Origin: Solirubrobacterales bacterium | GTDB lineage: Bacteria; Actinomycetota; Thermoleophilia; Solirubrobacterales; Solirubrobacteraceae | Assembly: GCA_025964355.1 (NCBI GenBank) | Contig: JAOPZB010000126.1 | Location: forward strand, 1-34,989 | Direction of reading: 5' to 3' | DNA length: 34,989 bases | Position numbers and translations under genes: made by a program | Shown here: positions 7,928-18,490 of the stretch, piece after piece | Layout: each line of letters opens with the position of its first letter | How positions within the stretch are numbered: the stretch's first letter is position 1 | Notes under the pieces: generated by a model | What the model was told of the DNA's origin: nothing | What the model saw: only the letters and a program-made list of their open reading frames with translations | Database searches by the model: none

Positions 7928-8622
7928 GTCACGAACACGAGCGGCGCGACCTGGATCGCCGGCCGCGACTGCAGCGCGCTCATCTCGCTCAACACGCCGA
8001 CCGCTGAAGCGATCGCCGTCGACAGCGCCCACGCGGCGGCCGGCAACAGGTGATGGCCGGCCAGGTCGTCGGACGCGAGCTTGGTGGCGACGCCGCTCCA
8101 GCCAAAGGCCAGACCCGCGCCGAGCATCGTGACCACGGCGTTCGAGCGCCCGAGGACGCGCAGGAGGTAGGGCAGCAGGCTGGCGAGAGCCAGCGCGGCC
8201 AGCACGAGCGTGATCGTCAGCTCCTCTGACGTGTGAGTCGTACTGCGCGCCGGCGCTGTCAGGCCCGCGCCGATGACGCCGGCGACGATCGCCAGCATGG
8301 CGATGTGCTCATAGCGCCCGGCGTGCTCACCGAGCATGCGCTCGGCCACGAGCATGAGCACCAGCAGGCCAGCGGCGAGCGCCGGCTGCACGACCACGAG
8401 CGGCGCCAGCAGCAGGGCAACGACCTGCAGCGGGAAGCCCAGGATCGACAGCCCGGTGCCGAGCAGCCAGCGCGAGCGCCTGACCAGGCCCCACGCGAGC
8501 GCCAGGCGCAGATGCTCCTCGCGGGGCGCCTCCTTGGCGTCCATCGCCTGAAGCGCGATCCCTAGGCTGTAGAACGTCGAAGCCCCAACCGCCGCCAAGA
8601 TTCCGAGCACAAGATCAACCAT
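7627..8622 (-). CDS. Drug/metabolite transporter (EamA/NIPA-like) membrane protein
   Basis: 331 residues, with about nine or ten hydrophobic helices in two similar halves, as in the DMT superfamily. The first helix [21 protein letters not shown] and the loop [20 protein letters not shown] resemble actinobacterial EamA/NIPA-like proteins, some of which are annotated as Mg2+ transporters; the substrate cannot be read from the sequence. ATG 8622-8620 is used because MVDLVLGIL begins the first helix; GTG 8643 would add seven residues. Its ATG overlaps, on the opposite strand, the ATG of the deacetylase. The last 45 residues, after LLALMAGEP, are polar, low-complexity and antisense to the fusion glycosyltransferase gene. 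Confidence 0.78.
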   Translation of the reverse strand: MVDLVLGILAAVGASTFYSLGIALQAMDAKEAPREEHLRLALAWGLVRRSRWLLGTGLSILGFPLQVVALLLAPLVVVQPALAAGLLVLMLVAERMLGEHAGRYEHIAMLAIVAGVIGAGLTAPARSTTHTSEELTITLVLAALALASLLPYLLRVLGRSNAVVTMLGAGLAFGWSGVATKLASDDLAGHHLLPAAAWALSTAIASAVGVLSEMSALQSRPAIQVAPLVFVTQTMIPVVLAPLLLGENFGATPLGGVPLALSLGLLIAGAAALARSPLLLALMAGEPVSHPIGSTPSPPAASQDTIRSKPATDDGDPSSSTTRTSPARIGR

Positions 8623-9340
8623 GTACGCGCCCGATGATCGCACTCCCCGGCTACCGATCGCGGGTGCACTCGCCGGCGTGGCCGCCGTCGGCTACGCGCT
8701 TCCCGGGCTCGCCGCCGTCTGGCCCGGCCTGCGCGGGCCGCTCGGGATCGAGGATCACACGGCGACCGGGCGGGGCTACGCGCTCACCTTCGACGATGGG
8801 CCGCACGCCCAGGGAACGCCCGCCATGCTCGAGATCCTCAGCGCCGCGAACGTGCGGGCGACCTTCTTCCTGGTCGGCGAGCAGGTGCGCCGCAACCCGG
8901 CCCTCGCGCGGGAGATCGTCGATGCCGGGCATGCGATCGGCCTGCACTGCGACCGCCACCGCAACCTTCTGCGTCTTGCCCCACGGCAGGTGCGCGAGGA
9001 CATCGAGCGTGCGCACGAGATCATCGAGGCGAGCACCGGCCTGTCGCCGGGGCTCTACCGCCCGCCGTACGGTCTCGCCAACGCGTCGGCGCTGCATCTG
9101 GCGCGGCGGCGCGGCTGGCGCACGCTGCTGTGGACTCAGTGGGGCCGAGACTGGGAGATGCGCGCCACCCCTCAGTCGATCTCGGCGCGCGTGACAGACG
9201 GCGCGCGCGAGGGGTCCGTGCTGCTGCTGCACGACGCCGACGACTACTCCGCCGAGGGCTCATGGAGGCGGACCGCCGCCGCCCTCCCGCGCGTGCTCGA
9301 GACTCTCGCCGAACGGGGGCTGGCGGACACGCTTCCGTGA
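8621..9340 (+). CDS. Polysaccharide deacetylase (NodB/CE4), membrane-anchored
   Basis: 239 residues. An N-terminal hydrophobic stretch (about 11-33) should act as signal anchor, placing the catalytic domain outside the membrane. All CE4 motifs are present: TFDDGP (56-61, base D58 and metal D59), the metal-binding HxxxH (H109, H113), RPPYG (147-151), the motif-4 region with WTQWGRDW, and LLLHDAD (H204). It would remove N-acetyl groups from a glycan such as peptidoglycan or an envelope polysaccharide. ATG 8621 shares its bases with the opposite ATG of the transporter gene. CAAGAT five bases before the start could be the -10 of a leaderless mRNA. No ribosome binding site is visible. Confidence 0.92.
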   Translation: MYAPDDRTPRLPIAGALAGVAAVGYALPGLAAVWPGLRGPLGIEDHTATGRGYALTFDDGPHAQGTPAMLEILSAANVRATFFLVGEQVRRNPALAREIVDAGHAIGLHCDRHRNLLRLAPRQVREDIERAHEIIEASTGLSPGLYRPPYGLANASALHLARRRGWRTLLWTQWGRDWEMRATPQSISARVTDGAREGSVLLLHDADDYSAEGSWRRTAAALPRVLETLAERGLADTLP

Positions 9341-9364
9341 CCGACGCGGCGAGCGCGCACTAGC

Positions 9365-9410
9365 CGGGCGGACCGCCCGAGTCAGCGACAGCCGGCCCGA
9401 AAGGGCGCTG
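9365..9410 (+). other. Two consecutive stem-loops in the deacetylase-PAP2 gap
   Basis: The 103-base gap holds CGGGCG-GAC-CGCCCG (9365-9379) and then a second hairpin, GCCC-GAAA-GGGC (9395-9406), extended by CAGC/GCTG with a two-base bulge (9389-9410). No T-run follows. They may act as a Rho-independent-like terminator of the deacetylase transcript or protect its 3' end. Confidence 0.5.
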
Positions 9411-9443
9411 CAACACTCCTCTCCCCGCCCTCGCGCATCCGCC

Positions 9444-10364
9444 ATGGCGGATAAGATCGTCGGCTTGTCAACCGCCGTTTCGATCGACACGCGGGGCCCC
9501 GCAGCGCCCGCCGCTGCGGCGATGGCGGCGCTGCCGCGGCCCAGTGTCCGCAGCCGCTGGTGGGTCGAGGCGCTCACGATCGCATGGCTGTGCTGGCTGT
9601 ATGACCTGGTGACCAACCTCGCGCCGCTGCGCCTGGCGCCGGCCCTCGCCCACGCCACGGGCGTCCTGCGCGTCGAGCAGACGCTCCACCTCGCGCCCGA
9701 GCTCGGGCTGGACCGCTGGCTGGCCGGCCACCATGCGATCGCGCTCGCGGTCTCCGACTACTACGACAACGCCCACTTCGTCGTGACGCTCGGGCTGCTC
9801 GGCTGGCTGTGGTGGCGGCGCGCGGACCTCTACAGGCCGCTGCGCAACATGCTCGTCGCCACGAACCTGCTCGCGTTCGCGGTCTTCTGGCTCTATCCAG
9901 TGGCTCCGCCGCGGATGCTCGGCGGCTTCACCGATGTCGTAGCCTCGACGCATGCGTTCGGCTCCTGGCATAGCGGCGCGCTTGCCTCACACGCCGACGA
10001 GCTGGCGGCCATGCCATCGCTGCACATCGCCTGGGCGGCATGGTGCACGCTCGTGCTCTGGCGCCTGTCCACGCGGCGTTCGGTGCGCGCGGCCGCCGTC
10101 CTCTACCCCTGTGTGACGGCCTTCGCCGTGCTGGCCACCGGCAACCACTTCGTGCTCGACATACTCGCCGGGCTCGCGACGATGGCGCTGGCGATGGTCT
10201 GCGTGCGCGCCGGGGGGAGCCTGCGGCGGTCGGGCGCGATCGGGCTGCGGCGAGCCGCCCGCGGGACCGCGGCGAGGCTAGGCGAGCGAGCGCTGCGGAA
10301 AAGCCGCTGGCCCGCGTACCGCATGTCACAAACTTGTTACGAAGTCCAGGACCGGGTAGACTAG
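9444..10364 (+). CDS. PAP2-superfamily membrane phosphatase/phosphotransferase (inositolphosphotransferase-like)
   Basis: 306 residues, about six membrane helices. The phosphatase-like catalytic motifs are AMPSLHIAWA (H194) and GNHFVLDILAG (H235, D239), in the arrangement of the PAP2_3/Aur1-like subgroup, whose members move phospho-alcohol head groups or hydrolyse polyprenyl or lipid phosphates. The exact substrate is unknown; in this neighbourhood a polyprenyl phosphate or phosphoinositol lipid is plausible. ATG 9444 gives the longest form. TAAGAT at 9452-9457 looks like a -10 that would start RNA at about 9464, so a leaderless TTG start at 9465 (LSTAVSID...) is a serious alternative. The last codons contain the -10 of the atp operon. 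Confidence 0.83.
   Translation: MADKIVGLSTAVSIDTRGPAAPAAAAMAALPRPSVRSRWWVEALTIAWLCWLYDLVTNLAPLRLAPALAHATGVLRVEQTLHLAPELGLDRWLAGHHAIALAVSDYYDNAHFVVTLGLLGWLWWRRADLYRPLRNMLVATNLLAFAVFWLYPVAPPRMLGGFTDVVASTHAFGSWHSGALASHADELAAMPSLHIAWAAWCTLVLWRLSTRRSVRAAAVLYPCVTAFAVLATGNHFVLDILAGLATMALAMVCVRAGGSLRRSGAIGLRRAARGTAARLGERALRKSRWPAYRMSQTCYEVQDRVD
10334..10362 (+). promoter_or_regulatory. Promoter of the ATP synthase operon
   Basis: TTGTTA (10334-10339), a 17-base spacer and TAGACT (10357-10362) form one of the best sigma-70-like promoters in the window. The -10 overlaps the last codons and stop of the PAP2 gene. Transcription should start near 10369. Confidence 0.7.
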
Positions 10365-10368
10365 CGCC

Positions 10369-10732
10369 GCCGCCGCAGACGGCTAGGGGACACTTCGTCG
10401 CAGACTGCGCGTGGACGTTTCCGTCTGTAGGGTGGCGCGTACCGACATGCGAGATCTTGACGCCAACGAGGACGATGCACGCCTGCCCGCAGCAGACACG
10501 GGGGGCTCCGCCGACGCCCCCGGTGGTCCGGTTGTCCGCCGCCTGCGGGCGGTCGCGCGCACGCGACGCTTCGCCTGCCAGCGCGTGGGGGTGGCGCGCG
10601 CACTGCCGCGTGCCAGAGCTACACGGCGGCGCTGTCCCGACGGACGGCCACTCGCCATGCTGACGACGACGCCGCAGCGCAGGCGTCTGTGGACCCCGTG
10701 CCACGGACGGCCGCCCGGACCCGCAAGCTGAC
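10369..10732 (+). promoter_or_regulatory. Long structured leader of the atp operon
   Basis: No convincing gene occupies these 364 bases: open frames here are Arg-rich and lack any family signal. Several stems can form: CAGACGG/CCGTCTG (10376-10382 with 10421-10427) enclosing CGTC/GACG (10396-10399 with 10414-10417) and GCA/TGC; GGGGGC/GCCCCC (10501-10506 with 10516-10521); and CCGCC-TGCG-GGCGG (10539-10552). I recognise no riboswitch consensus. No Shine-Dalgarno precedes the first gene of the operon. Confidence 0.45.
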
Positions 10733-11122
10733 GTGTTCTTCCTGCGCTATCTCGACGTGTGCCTGGTGCTCGCGACGGGCCCGTTCGTGCTCATCGGCGG
10801 AATGCCGGCGTTCGGCTACCTCGTCGGCGCGACCGCCTGGCTGCTGACGCGACTCGGCACCGCCTACGTATACGAGCGGGCGCGGCGGATCGCTGACCCG
10901 AAGGTGAAAGCCGGCCTGCAGGTCGCCGCGATGATGGGTCGTGTCTGGATCGTGGCGCTCGCCGTGATCCTCGCCAAGTACGCCGGCAGCAAGAGCGACG
11001 GCATCATGGCGGCCGCGGTCGTGCTCGCGGCGTTCACCGTGTACTTCGCAATGTCGTTCGTGATGCGCCCCGGAGCGCTGCCCGGTGGTTCCCGTGCGCA
11101 CGGACGACCGAGCGCATCGTGA
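10733..11122 (+). CDS. atpI: Small membrane protein at the head of the atp operon (AtpI-like)
   Basis: 129 residues with three or four hydrophobic segments (about 4-40, 60-83, 89-110). Position directly before atpB and this size fit AtpI, the small protein that helps assemble the c-ring, and gene order in actinobacteria supports it. Sequence similarity to characterised AtpI is too weak for me to see by eye, so the name rests mainly on context. GTG 10733 is the first start in frame after the upstream stop, and no ribosome binding site is evident. Its TGA overlaps the GTG of atpB (GTGA), indicating coupled translation. The last 15 residues are polar. Confidence 0.65.
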   Translation: MFFLRYLDVCLVLATGPFVLIGGMPAFGYLVGATAWLLTRLGTAYVYERARRIADPKVKAGLQVAAMMGRVWIVALAVILAKYAGSKSDGIMAAAVVLAAFTVYFAMSFVMRPGALPGGSRAHGRPSAS

Positions 11123-12042
11123 ACGCCACCACGCACGACGCCCGCCCGAAGCGCAGCGTCAAACGCACCCTGCTGATCCTGTTCGGCATCTACCTCGCGG
11201 GCCTGATCGCGCTGATCGCCATCTACGGCTTCAAGGGCCAGCGCAACAACATCTACAAGCCCCAGGACGAGTTCAAACTCGAAAACTGGGTGAACCTCGG
11301 GATCTTCTCGATCAACAAGGCCGTCGTCTACCTGTTCCTGGCCGCCGCTCTGACCTGCGTGAGCATGATCTACATCGCGCGGCGGATGCAGCAGCGCCCG
11401 AACAAGGTGCAGACCGCAGTCGAGCTGCTGTTTCAGCTTATGCGCGACAACATCACCGGCAGCTCCATGGACAGCAGGACGGCCGCCAGGTGGTTTCCGT
11501 TCATCGGCACGCTGTTCCTGTTCATCCTCTTCTCCAACCTCGTCGGCTACATACCGCTGCCGACCAACACGTCCGCGAAGATCGACGTGCTCGGCGTGCA
11601 CATCCCGTCGTTCTCGATCTACGCCGCCACCGCCAACCTCTCGGTGCCGCTTGCCCTGGCGCTTGTCGTATTCGTGTCCTACACCGTGGAAGGCGTGCGC
11701 GCCAAGGGTCCGATCGGCTATCTCAAGGGGCTGATCCCCGGTGGAGTGAAGGGCGCGATAACGGTCCCGCTCTTCTTTCTCGAGCTGCTGTCGAACGTCA
11801 TGCGCGTGCTCTCGCTGACGATTCGTCTGTTCGCCAATATCCTGGCGGGCCATCTCATCATCCTGTTCATGGCGGGGGCGCTGGCCGTGATCCTCGGCGC
11901 CACCTGGCTCGGCTGGTTCACTCTCCCGTTCGGCATCCTGCTGTACGCATTCGAGATCGGCCTGGTCGCCGCCCTGCAGGCGTTCATCTTCGCCCTGCTC
12001 ACCGCTATCTACCTCGGCGGCGCCGTCGCCGAGGAACACTAA
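11119..12042 (+). CDS. atpB: F1Fo ATP synthase subunit a
   Basis: 307-residue membrane subunit that forms the two proton half-channels against the c-ring. The essential arginine is R236 in LTIRLFANILAGHLI; the preceding ELLSNVMRVLS is also conserved. Five or six membrane helices are visible, the first at about 15-35. GTG 11119 overlaps the stop of the preceding gene by four bases. The stop is followed by AAAAGGAGC, the strong ribosome binding site of atpE. Confidence 0.97.
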   Translation: MNATTHDARPKRSVKRTLLILFGIYLAGLIALIAIYGFKGQRNNIYKPQDEFKLENWVNLGIFSINKAVVYLFLAAALTCVSMIYIARRMQQRPNKVQTAVELLFQLMRDNITGSSMDSRTAARWFPFIGTLFLFILFSNLVGYIPLPTNTSAKIDVLGVHIPSFSIYAATANLSVPLALALVVFVSYTVEGVRAKGPIGYLKGLIPGGVKGAITVPLFFLELLSNVMRVLSLTIRLFANILAGHLIILFMAGALAVILGATWLGWFTLPFGILLYAFEIGLVAALQAFIFALLTAIYLGGAVAEEH

Positions 12043-12057
12043 AAGGAGCTAATCGCC

Positions 12058-12327
12058 GTGCACATCGCTCTCATAACCATCCTTGCGGCCACCGAAGAAA
12101 TCGCCAAGGCCGGCAAGTCGATCGGCCTCGGCGTCGGCGGCGGCCTCGGGGCCGTGGGTGCCGGCGTCGGCATCGGCCTCGTGTTCGGAAAGGCGATCGA
12201 AGGGATCACCCGCCAGCCCGAGATGCGCGACGAGATCACCCAGCTCCAGTTCCTGGGGTTCGCGCTGACCGAGGCCTGCTTCTTCTACGGGCTGGTGGCC
12301 GGCCTGCTGGCCGCGTTCATCGTCTAG
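12058..12327 (+). CDS. atpE: F1Fo ATP synthase subunit c
   Basis: 89 residues, two-helix hairpin that oligomerises into the rotor ring. The N-terminal helix carries the packing motif GAVGAGVGIG, the polar loop is RQPEMRD, and the ion-carrying carboxylate is E72 in FALTEACFFYGL. The positions that make sodium-type rings (Gln in the GIGxG region, Ser-Thr after the Glu) are Leu and Ala-Cys here, so proton coupling is inferred. GTG start lies eight bases after AAGGAG, a better ribosome binding site than those of its neighbours, fitting the high c-subunit stoichiometry. Confidence 0.96.
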   Translation: MHIALITILAATEEIAKAGKSIGLGVGGGLGAVGAGVGIGLVFGKAIEGITRQPEMRDEITQLQFLGFALTEACFFYGLVAGLLAAFIV

Positions 12328-12329
12328 GC

Positions 12330-12893
12330 ATGCTCGCCTCGCTCGTACACGCCCCTCTCGCCGCATCCAACGGCAGCTTTCTGATCAAGCCGAGCATCGG
12401 CCTGATGGTCTGGACGCTGCTGGTGTTCGGCGCCACGATGGTCCTGCTCGGCAAACTCGCGTTTCCCCGCATCAGCGAGGCGCTGGAACGCCGGCAGCGA
12501 ACGATCGAGGACTCGATCGAGACGGCCGAGCGCACCCGTGCCGAAGCCGAGCAGCTGCTCTCCGAATACCGCGAGCGGCTCAAAGAGGCCAGGGCGCAGG
12601 CCGAGGAGATCGTCCAGCGCGCCCGCCAGACCGCCGAGGCCCGCGAGCACGAAGCCAAAGAGCGCGGCCACGAGCTGGTCGCCGAGGCCTCCAAACGTGC
12701 CCAGCGCGACATCGAAGCGGCCACCAAGCGAGCGCTCGACGAAGTGCGCAAGGAAGTCGTCGAGCTCACGATCCTCGCGACCGAGAAGGTCACGCGTAAG
12801 GCGCTCGACGACTCCGATCAAAAGCGCCTCGTAGAGGAAGCGCTCGGCGAACTCGACTTCGCCGGGCTATCCGCGAGCGCCTCGCGCAACTGA
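12330..12893 (+). CDS. atpF: F1Fo ATP synthase subunit b
   Basis: 187 residues: one N-terminal membrane helix (about 22-42, SIGLMVWTLLVFGATMVLLG) followed by a long charged helix (45-170) rich in Glu, Arg and Ala that forms the dimeric peripheral stalk. ATG 12330 begins two bases after the atpE stop; MLASLVHAPLAASNG is a short external N-terminus. The open frame extends much further upstream, but only by out-of-frame shadow of atpB and atpE. The TGA overlaps the atpH ATG (TGATG). Confidence 0.95.
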   Translation: MLASLVHAPLAASNGSFLIKPSIGLMVWTLLVFGATMVLLGKLAFPRISEALERRQRTIEDSIETAERTRAEAEQLLSEYRERLKEARAQAEEIVQRARQTAEAREHEAKERGHELVAEASKRAQRDIEAATKRALDEVRKEVVELTILATEKVTRKALDDSDQKRLVEEALGELDFAGLSASASRN

Positions 12894-13426
12894 TGGAAGA
12901 GCTCGCCAGGGTCTACGCACGGTCGCTGTTCGAGGTCGCCCGCGAGCACGGCAAGCTCGACGTGCTGCGCGAGCAGCTCGGGCAGTTCGCGGACGCGCTC
13001 GGCGACAACCGCGAGCTCGCCGTGTTCTTCTTCTCGCCCTACTTCTCCACGCAGGAGAAGGAGGAAGGGCTCGGGCGCCTCCTCGACGGCGCCGACGAGG
13101 CGCTGCTGAACTTCCTCAAGCTGCTGATCGAGAACCACCGCATGCCGGTCATCTTCCGCATCCGCACGCGGTTCGAGCGCCTGTGGGAAGAGGAGAACCG
13201 GATGCTGCCCGTGGAGGTGACCAGCGCGATCGCGCTCGATCCCGACACCACCGAGGCCCTCGGCCGGAGCATCGGCGAGCGCGCCGGGCGCCGCGTGAAG
13301 CTGGCCGCGCGCGTCGACCCTGACATCCTGGGTGGCATCGTGGTCAGGGTGGGCAACTCGATCCTCGATGCCTCTATTCGCAACCGACTGGAGCAGCTGC
13401 GCAGGCACGTTGCCCAAGGAGCCTGA
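12893..13426 (+). CDS. atpH: F1Fo ATP synthase subunit delta
   Basis: 177 residues, normal for bacterial delta (OSCP-like), which joins the peripheral stalk to the top of F1. Family signatures are the N-terminal ARVYARSLFEVAREHGKLD and the C-terminal DPDILGGIVVRVGNSILDASIRNRLEQL. Start overlaps the atpF stop. A long GC-rich stem-loop sits between this gene and atpA. Confidence 0.95.
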   Translation: MEELARVYARSLFEVAREHGKLDVLREQLGQFADALGDNRELAVFFFSPYFSTQEKEEGLGRLLDGADEALLNFLKLLIENHRMPVIFRIRTRFERLWEEENRMLPVEVTSAIALDPDTTEALGRSIGERAGRRVKLAARVDPDILGGIVVRVGNSILDASIRNRLEQLRRHVAQGA

Positions 13427-13442
13427 TAGGGGCCCAGTCCGA

Positions 13443-13477
13443 CCGCCCAGCCGGCCGCAGGCCGGCGAGCCGGGCGG
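13443..13477 (+). other. Intercistronic stem-loop between atpH and atpA
   Basis: CCGCCC (13443-13448) pairs with GGGCGG (13472-13477), enclosing CCGGCC-GCA-GGCCGG (13451-13465). No T-run follows, and the operon continues with a clear AGGAGA ribosome binding site for atpA. An RNA processing or stability element is more likely than a terminator. Confidence 0.65.
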
Positions 13478-13510
13478 CAGGGCACCTCATCATCAATTAG
13501 GAGACAGACC

Positions 13511-15064
<1,554 letters not shown>

Positions 15065-15080
15065 CCGCCTGCAGTCACCC

Positions 15081-15992
15081 ATGGCCAGCCAGCGCGACGT
15101 CAGGAACAGGATCTCCTCGGTGAAGAACATCCAGAAGATCACGCGCGCGCTCGAGACCGTCGCCGGCGCGCGACTGCGACGCGCCGAGCAGCGGATCGAG
15201 GCGCTGCGCCCCTACGCCGAGGCCATCCGCCGCATGACCCGCCAGGCGGCCGAGGCGGCGGGCGCCGAGGCCACCAGGCTGCCGCTGCTCACCGAGCACG
15301 AGTCGGAGAAGAACGTGGCCCTGCTGCTGATCACCGGCGATCGTGGCCTCGCGGGAGCATTCAACTCGCAGGTCATCCGCGCCGGCGTGCGAGCGGCCGC
15401 CGAGCTGACCGACAGCCAGCGCAGCCCCGTCTGGTATGCGACCGGTCGGCGGGGGGTCTCCTCGCTGACCTTTCGCGGCTATGACGTCAAGGGCAGCTAC
15501 ACGGGCTTTGCCGACCGTCCCGGCTACGCCGACGCGCGTTCGGTCGCCGACGACCTCATGACCGGCTACATCGACGGGCAGATCGACCGGGTGGAACTCA
15601 TCTTCAACGGCTATATCTCCCCATTGAGCCAGCGGGTGCGGCGTGAAACGCTGCTGCCGCTGTCCCAGGCCACGGTCACCGGCGTGCCCGACGATGCCGA
15701 GCGTGACGCCGAGCCCGAGCCCGACGGACCACAGGCGCTCGTCGAATACGAGCCCGGGCCCGAGGAGATCCTCAGGCGCCTAATTCCCGACTACATCGAG
15801 ATCTCGATCTACCGCGCTCTCGTCGAGTCGGCCGCCGGCTTCTTCGGCGCGCAGATGACCGCCATGCGAAGCGCATCCGACAACGCCGGCGAACTCATCA
15901 CCGATCTGACGCTGCAGATGAACCGTGCCCGCCAGGCCGAGATCACCCAGGAGATCATGGAGGTCGTGGCGGGGGCAGAGGGCCTCACCTAG
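15081..15992 (+). CDS. atpG: F1Fo ATP synthase subunit gamma
   Basis: 303 residues, the central rotor shaft of F1. The N-terminal coiled coil begins ASQRDVRNRISSVKNIQKIT and pairs with the C-terminal helix (MRSASDNAGELITDLTLQMNRARQAEITQEIMEV region). The central fold has LLLITGDRGLAGAFN. A charged insert (about 210-235, DDAERDAEPEPDGPQ) distinguishes it from shorter gammas and is common in actinobacteria. ATG 15081 is chosen by homology; only the hairpin at the atpA stop precedes it, so translation may be coupled to atpA. Confidence 0.96.
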   Translation: MASQRDVRNRISSVKNIQKITRALETVAGARLRRAEQRIEALRPYAEAIRRMTRQAAEAAGAEATRLPLLTEHESEKNVALLLITGDRGLAGAFNSQVIRAGVRAAAELTDSQRSPVWYATGRRGVSSLTFRGYDVKGSYTGFADRPGYADARSVADDLMTGYIDGQIDRVELIFNGYISPLSQRVRRETLLPLSQATVTGVPDDAERDAEPEPDGPQALVEYEPGPEEILRRLIPDYIEISIYRALVESAAGFFGAQMTAMRSASDNAGELITDLTLQMNRARQAEITQEIMEVVAGAEGLT

Positions 15993-17530
<1,538 letters not shown>

Positions 17531-17531
<1 letters not shown>

Positions 17532-17938
17532 TGGCGCGCACCAGCTTCCCCGCCGAAGTGCTGACGCCGGAGGGCGAGGTGTTCTCCGAGGAGGTCGAGA
17601 TGCTCTCGACGCGCACCGCCGTCGGCTCGATCGGGATCCTCGCCAACCACGAGCCCGTCCTGGCCATGCTCGAACCTGCCGAGCTGCGGCTGTACCGCTC
17701 GGACTCCGACATCGTGCGCTTCGCCCAGGCCGAGGGCTACCTGCAGTTCTCGGAGAACCGTGCCCTCGTGCTCGTCGAGGAGGCGATCGCGCCGGATGCG
17801 CTCGATCGCCCGACCATCGAGACCAAGCTCTCGGAAGCTCGCGCCGGCGCCGAGCGGGCCGACGAGGGCAGCGAGGAGCAGGCCCGCGCAGAGCGCGACA
17901 TACGGCGCTACGAGGCGTTCCTCGCCGTCGGCGGATAA
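17531..17938 (+). CDS. atpC: F1Fo ATP synthase subunit epsilon
   Basis: 135 residues. The N-terminal beta-sandwich (1-85) has FPAEVLTPEGEVFSEEVEML and the conserved GSIGILANHEPVLAMLEP; the C-terminal helical hairpin (90-135) is charged and Glu/Ala/Arg-rich, the part that inhibits ATP hydrolysis in other bacteria. It is the last gene of the atp operon by function, but the next gene begins only 11 bases later, so the transcript may continue. Confidence 0.96.
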
Positions 17939-17949
17939 GGCTCGCCGAA

Positions 17950-18429
17950 GTGCCGGACGCCAGCCCCGCAACTGCCCACTTCGCGCGCAGGCGCCCAGGG
18001 TGGTTCACGACCCATGTGTTCAACCCGCTCGTCGCCGCCATCACCCGGCGCCTCGGCGTCAGCATGCTCGGCTCCCGCGTCCTCGAGGTTCGCGGGCGCA
18101 CCTCAGGAGAGCCGCGCCGAACGCCGGTGAACCTGCTCACGGTGGAAGGCGAGCGCTACCTCGTGGCCCCACGGGGCGAGACGCAGTGGGTGCGAAACCT
18201 GCGGGCCAGCGGCGAGGGGCGGCTGCTTCTCGGCCGGCGCAGCGAGCCGTTTCACTCCGTCGAGATCGGTGACGAGCAGAAGGTGCCCATCCTTCGCGCC
18301 TACCTCAAGCGCTGGAAGGCCGAGGTGGGCGTGTTCTTCGACGGCGTGGGACCCGACTCGTCCGAGCAGGAGATGCGCGGGGCGGCACCCAAGCACCCCG
18401 TCTTCCGGCTTTCGCCTCCCGCCTCGTGA
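17950..18429 (+). CDS. F420-dependent nitroreductase-family protein (DDN-like)
   Basis: 159 residues of the deazaflavin (F420H2)-dependent nitroreductase family, a split-barrel fold typical of actinobacteria. Signatures are the N-terminal helix region FNPLVAAITRRLG, VLEVRGRTSGEPRRTPVNLL, and YLVAPRGETQWVRNLRASGEGRLL-like sequence for cofactor phosphate and ring contacts (APRG, WVRNLR). Members reduce quinones or small electrophiles; the physiological substrate here is unknown. GTG 17950 lies just after atpC and may be co-transcribed with it. It suggests that the host makes coenzyme F420. Confidence 0.87.
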   Translation: MPDASPATAHFARRRPGWFTTHVFNPLVAAITRRLGVSMLGSRVLEVRGRTSGEPRRTPVNLLTVEGERYLVAPRGETQWVRNLRASGEGRLLLGRRSEPFHSVEIGDEQKVPILRAYLKRWKAEVGVFFDGVGPDSSEQEMRGAAPKHPVFRLSPPAS

Positions 18430-18474
18430 TCGCGCCGGCCCGGGCCGGACGCACCGCCACCGCCTCGCACCGAC

Positions 18475-18480
18475 TACCCT
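18475..18480 (+). promoter_or_regulatory. Candidate -10 element of ugd
   Basis: TACCCT ends ten bases before ATG 18491, so a transcript would start within about four bases of the start codon. There is no ribosome binding site, consistent with near-leaderless initiation. No -35 is recognisable. Confidence 0.4.
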
Positions 18481-18490
18481 TCGCCGCCTC

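Noticed and set aside
10411-10731. 106-codon open frame in the atp leader
   Set aside because: Arg/Pro-rich, no hydrophobic segment or family signal, no ribosome binding site; high-GC chance frame.
13443-13477. Intrinsic terminator inside the atp operon
   Set aside because: No T-run, and a good ribosome binding site and atpA follow immediately; a processing or stability element fits better.
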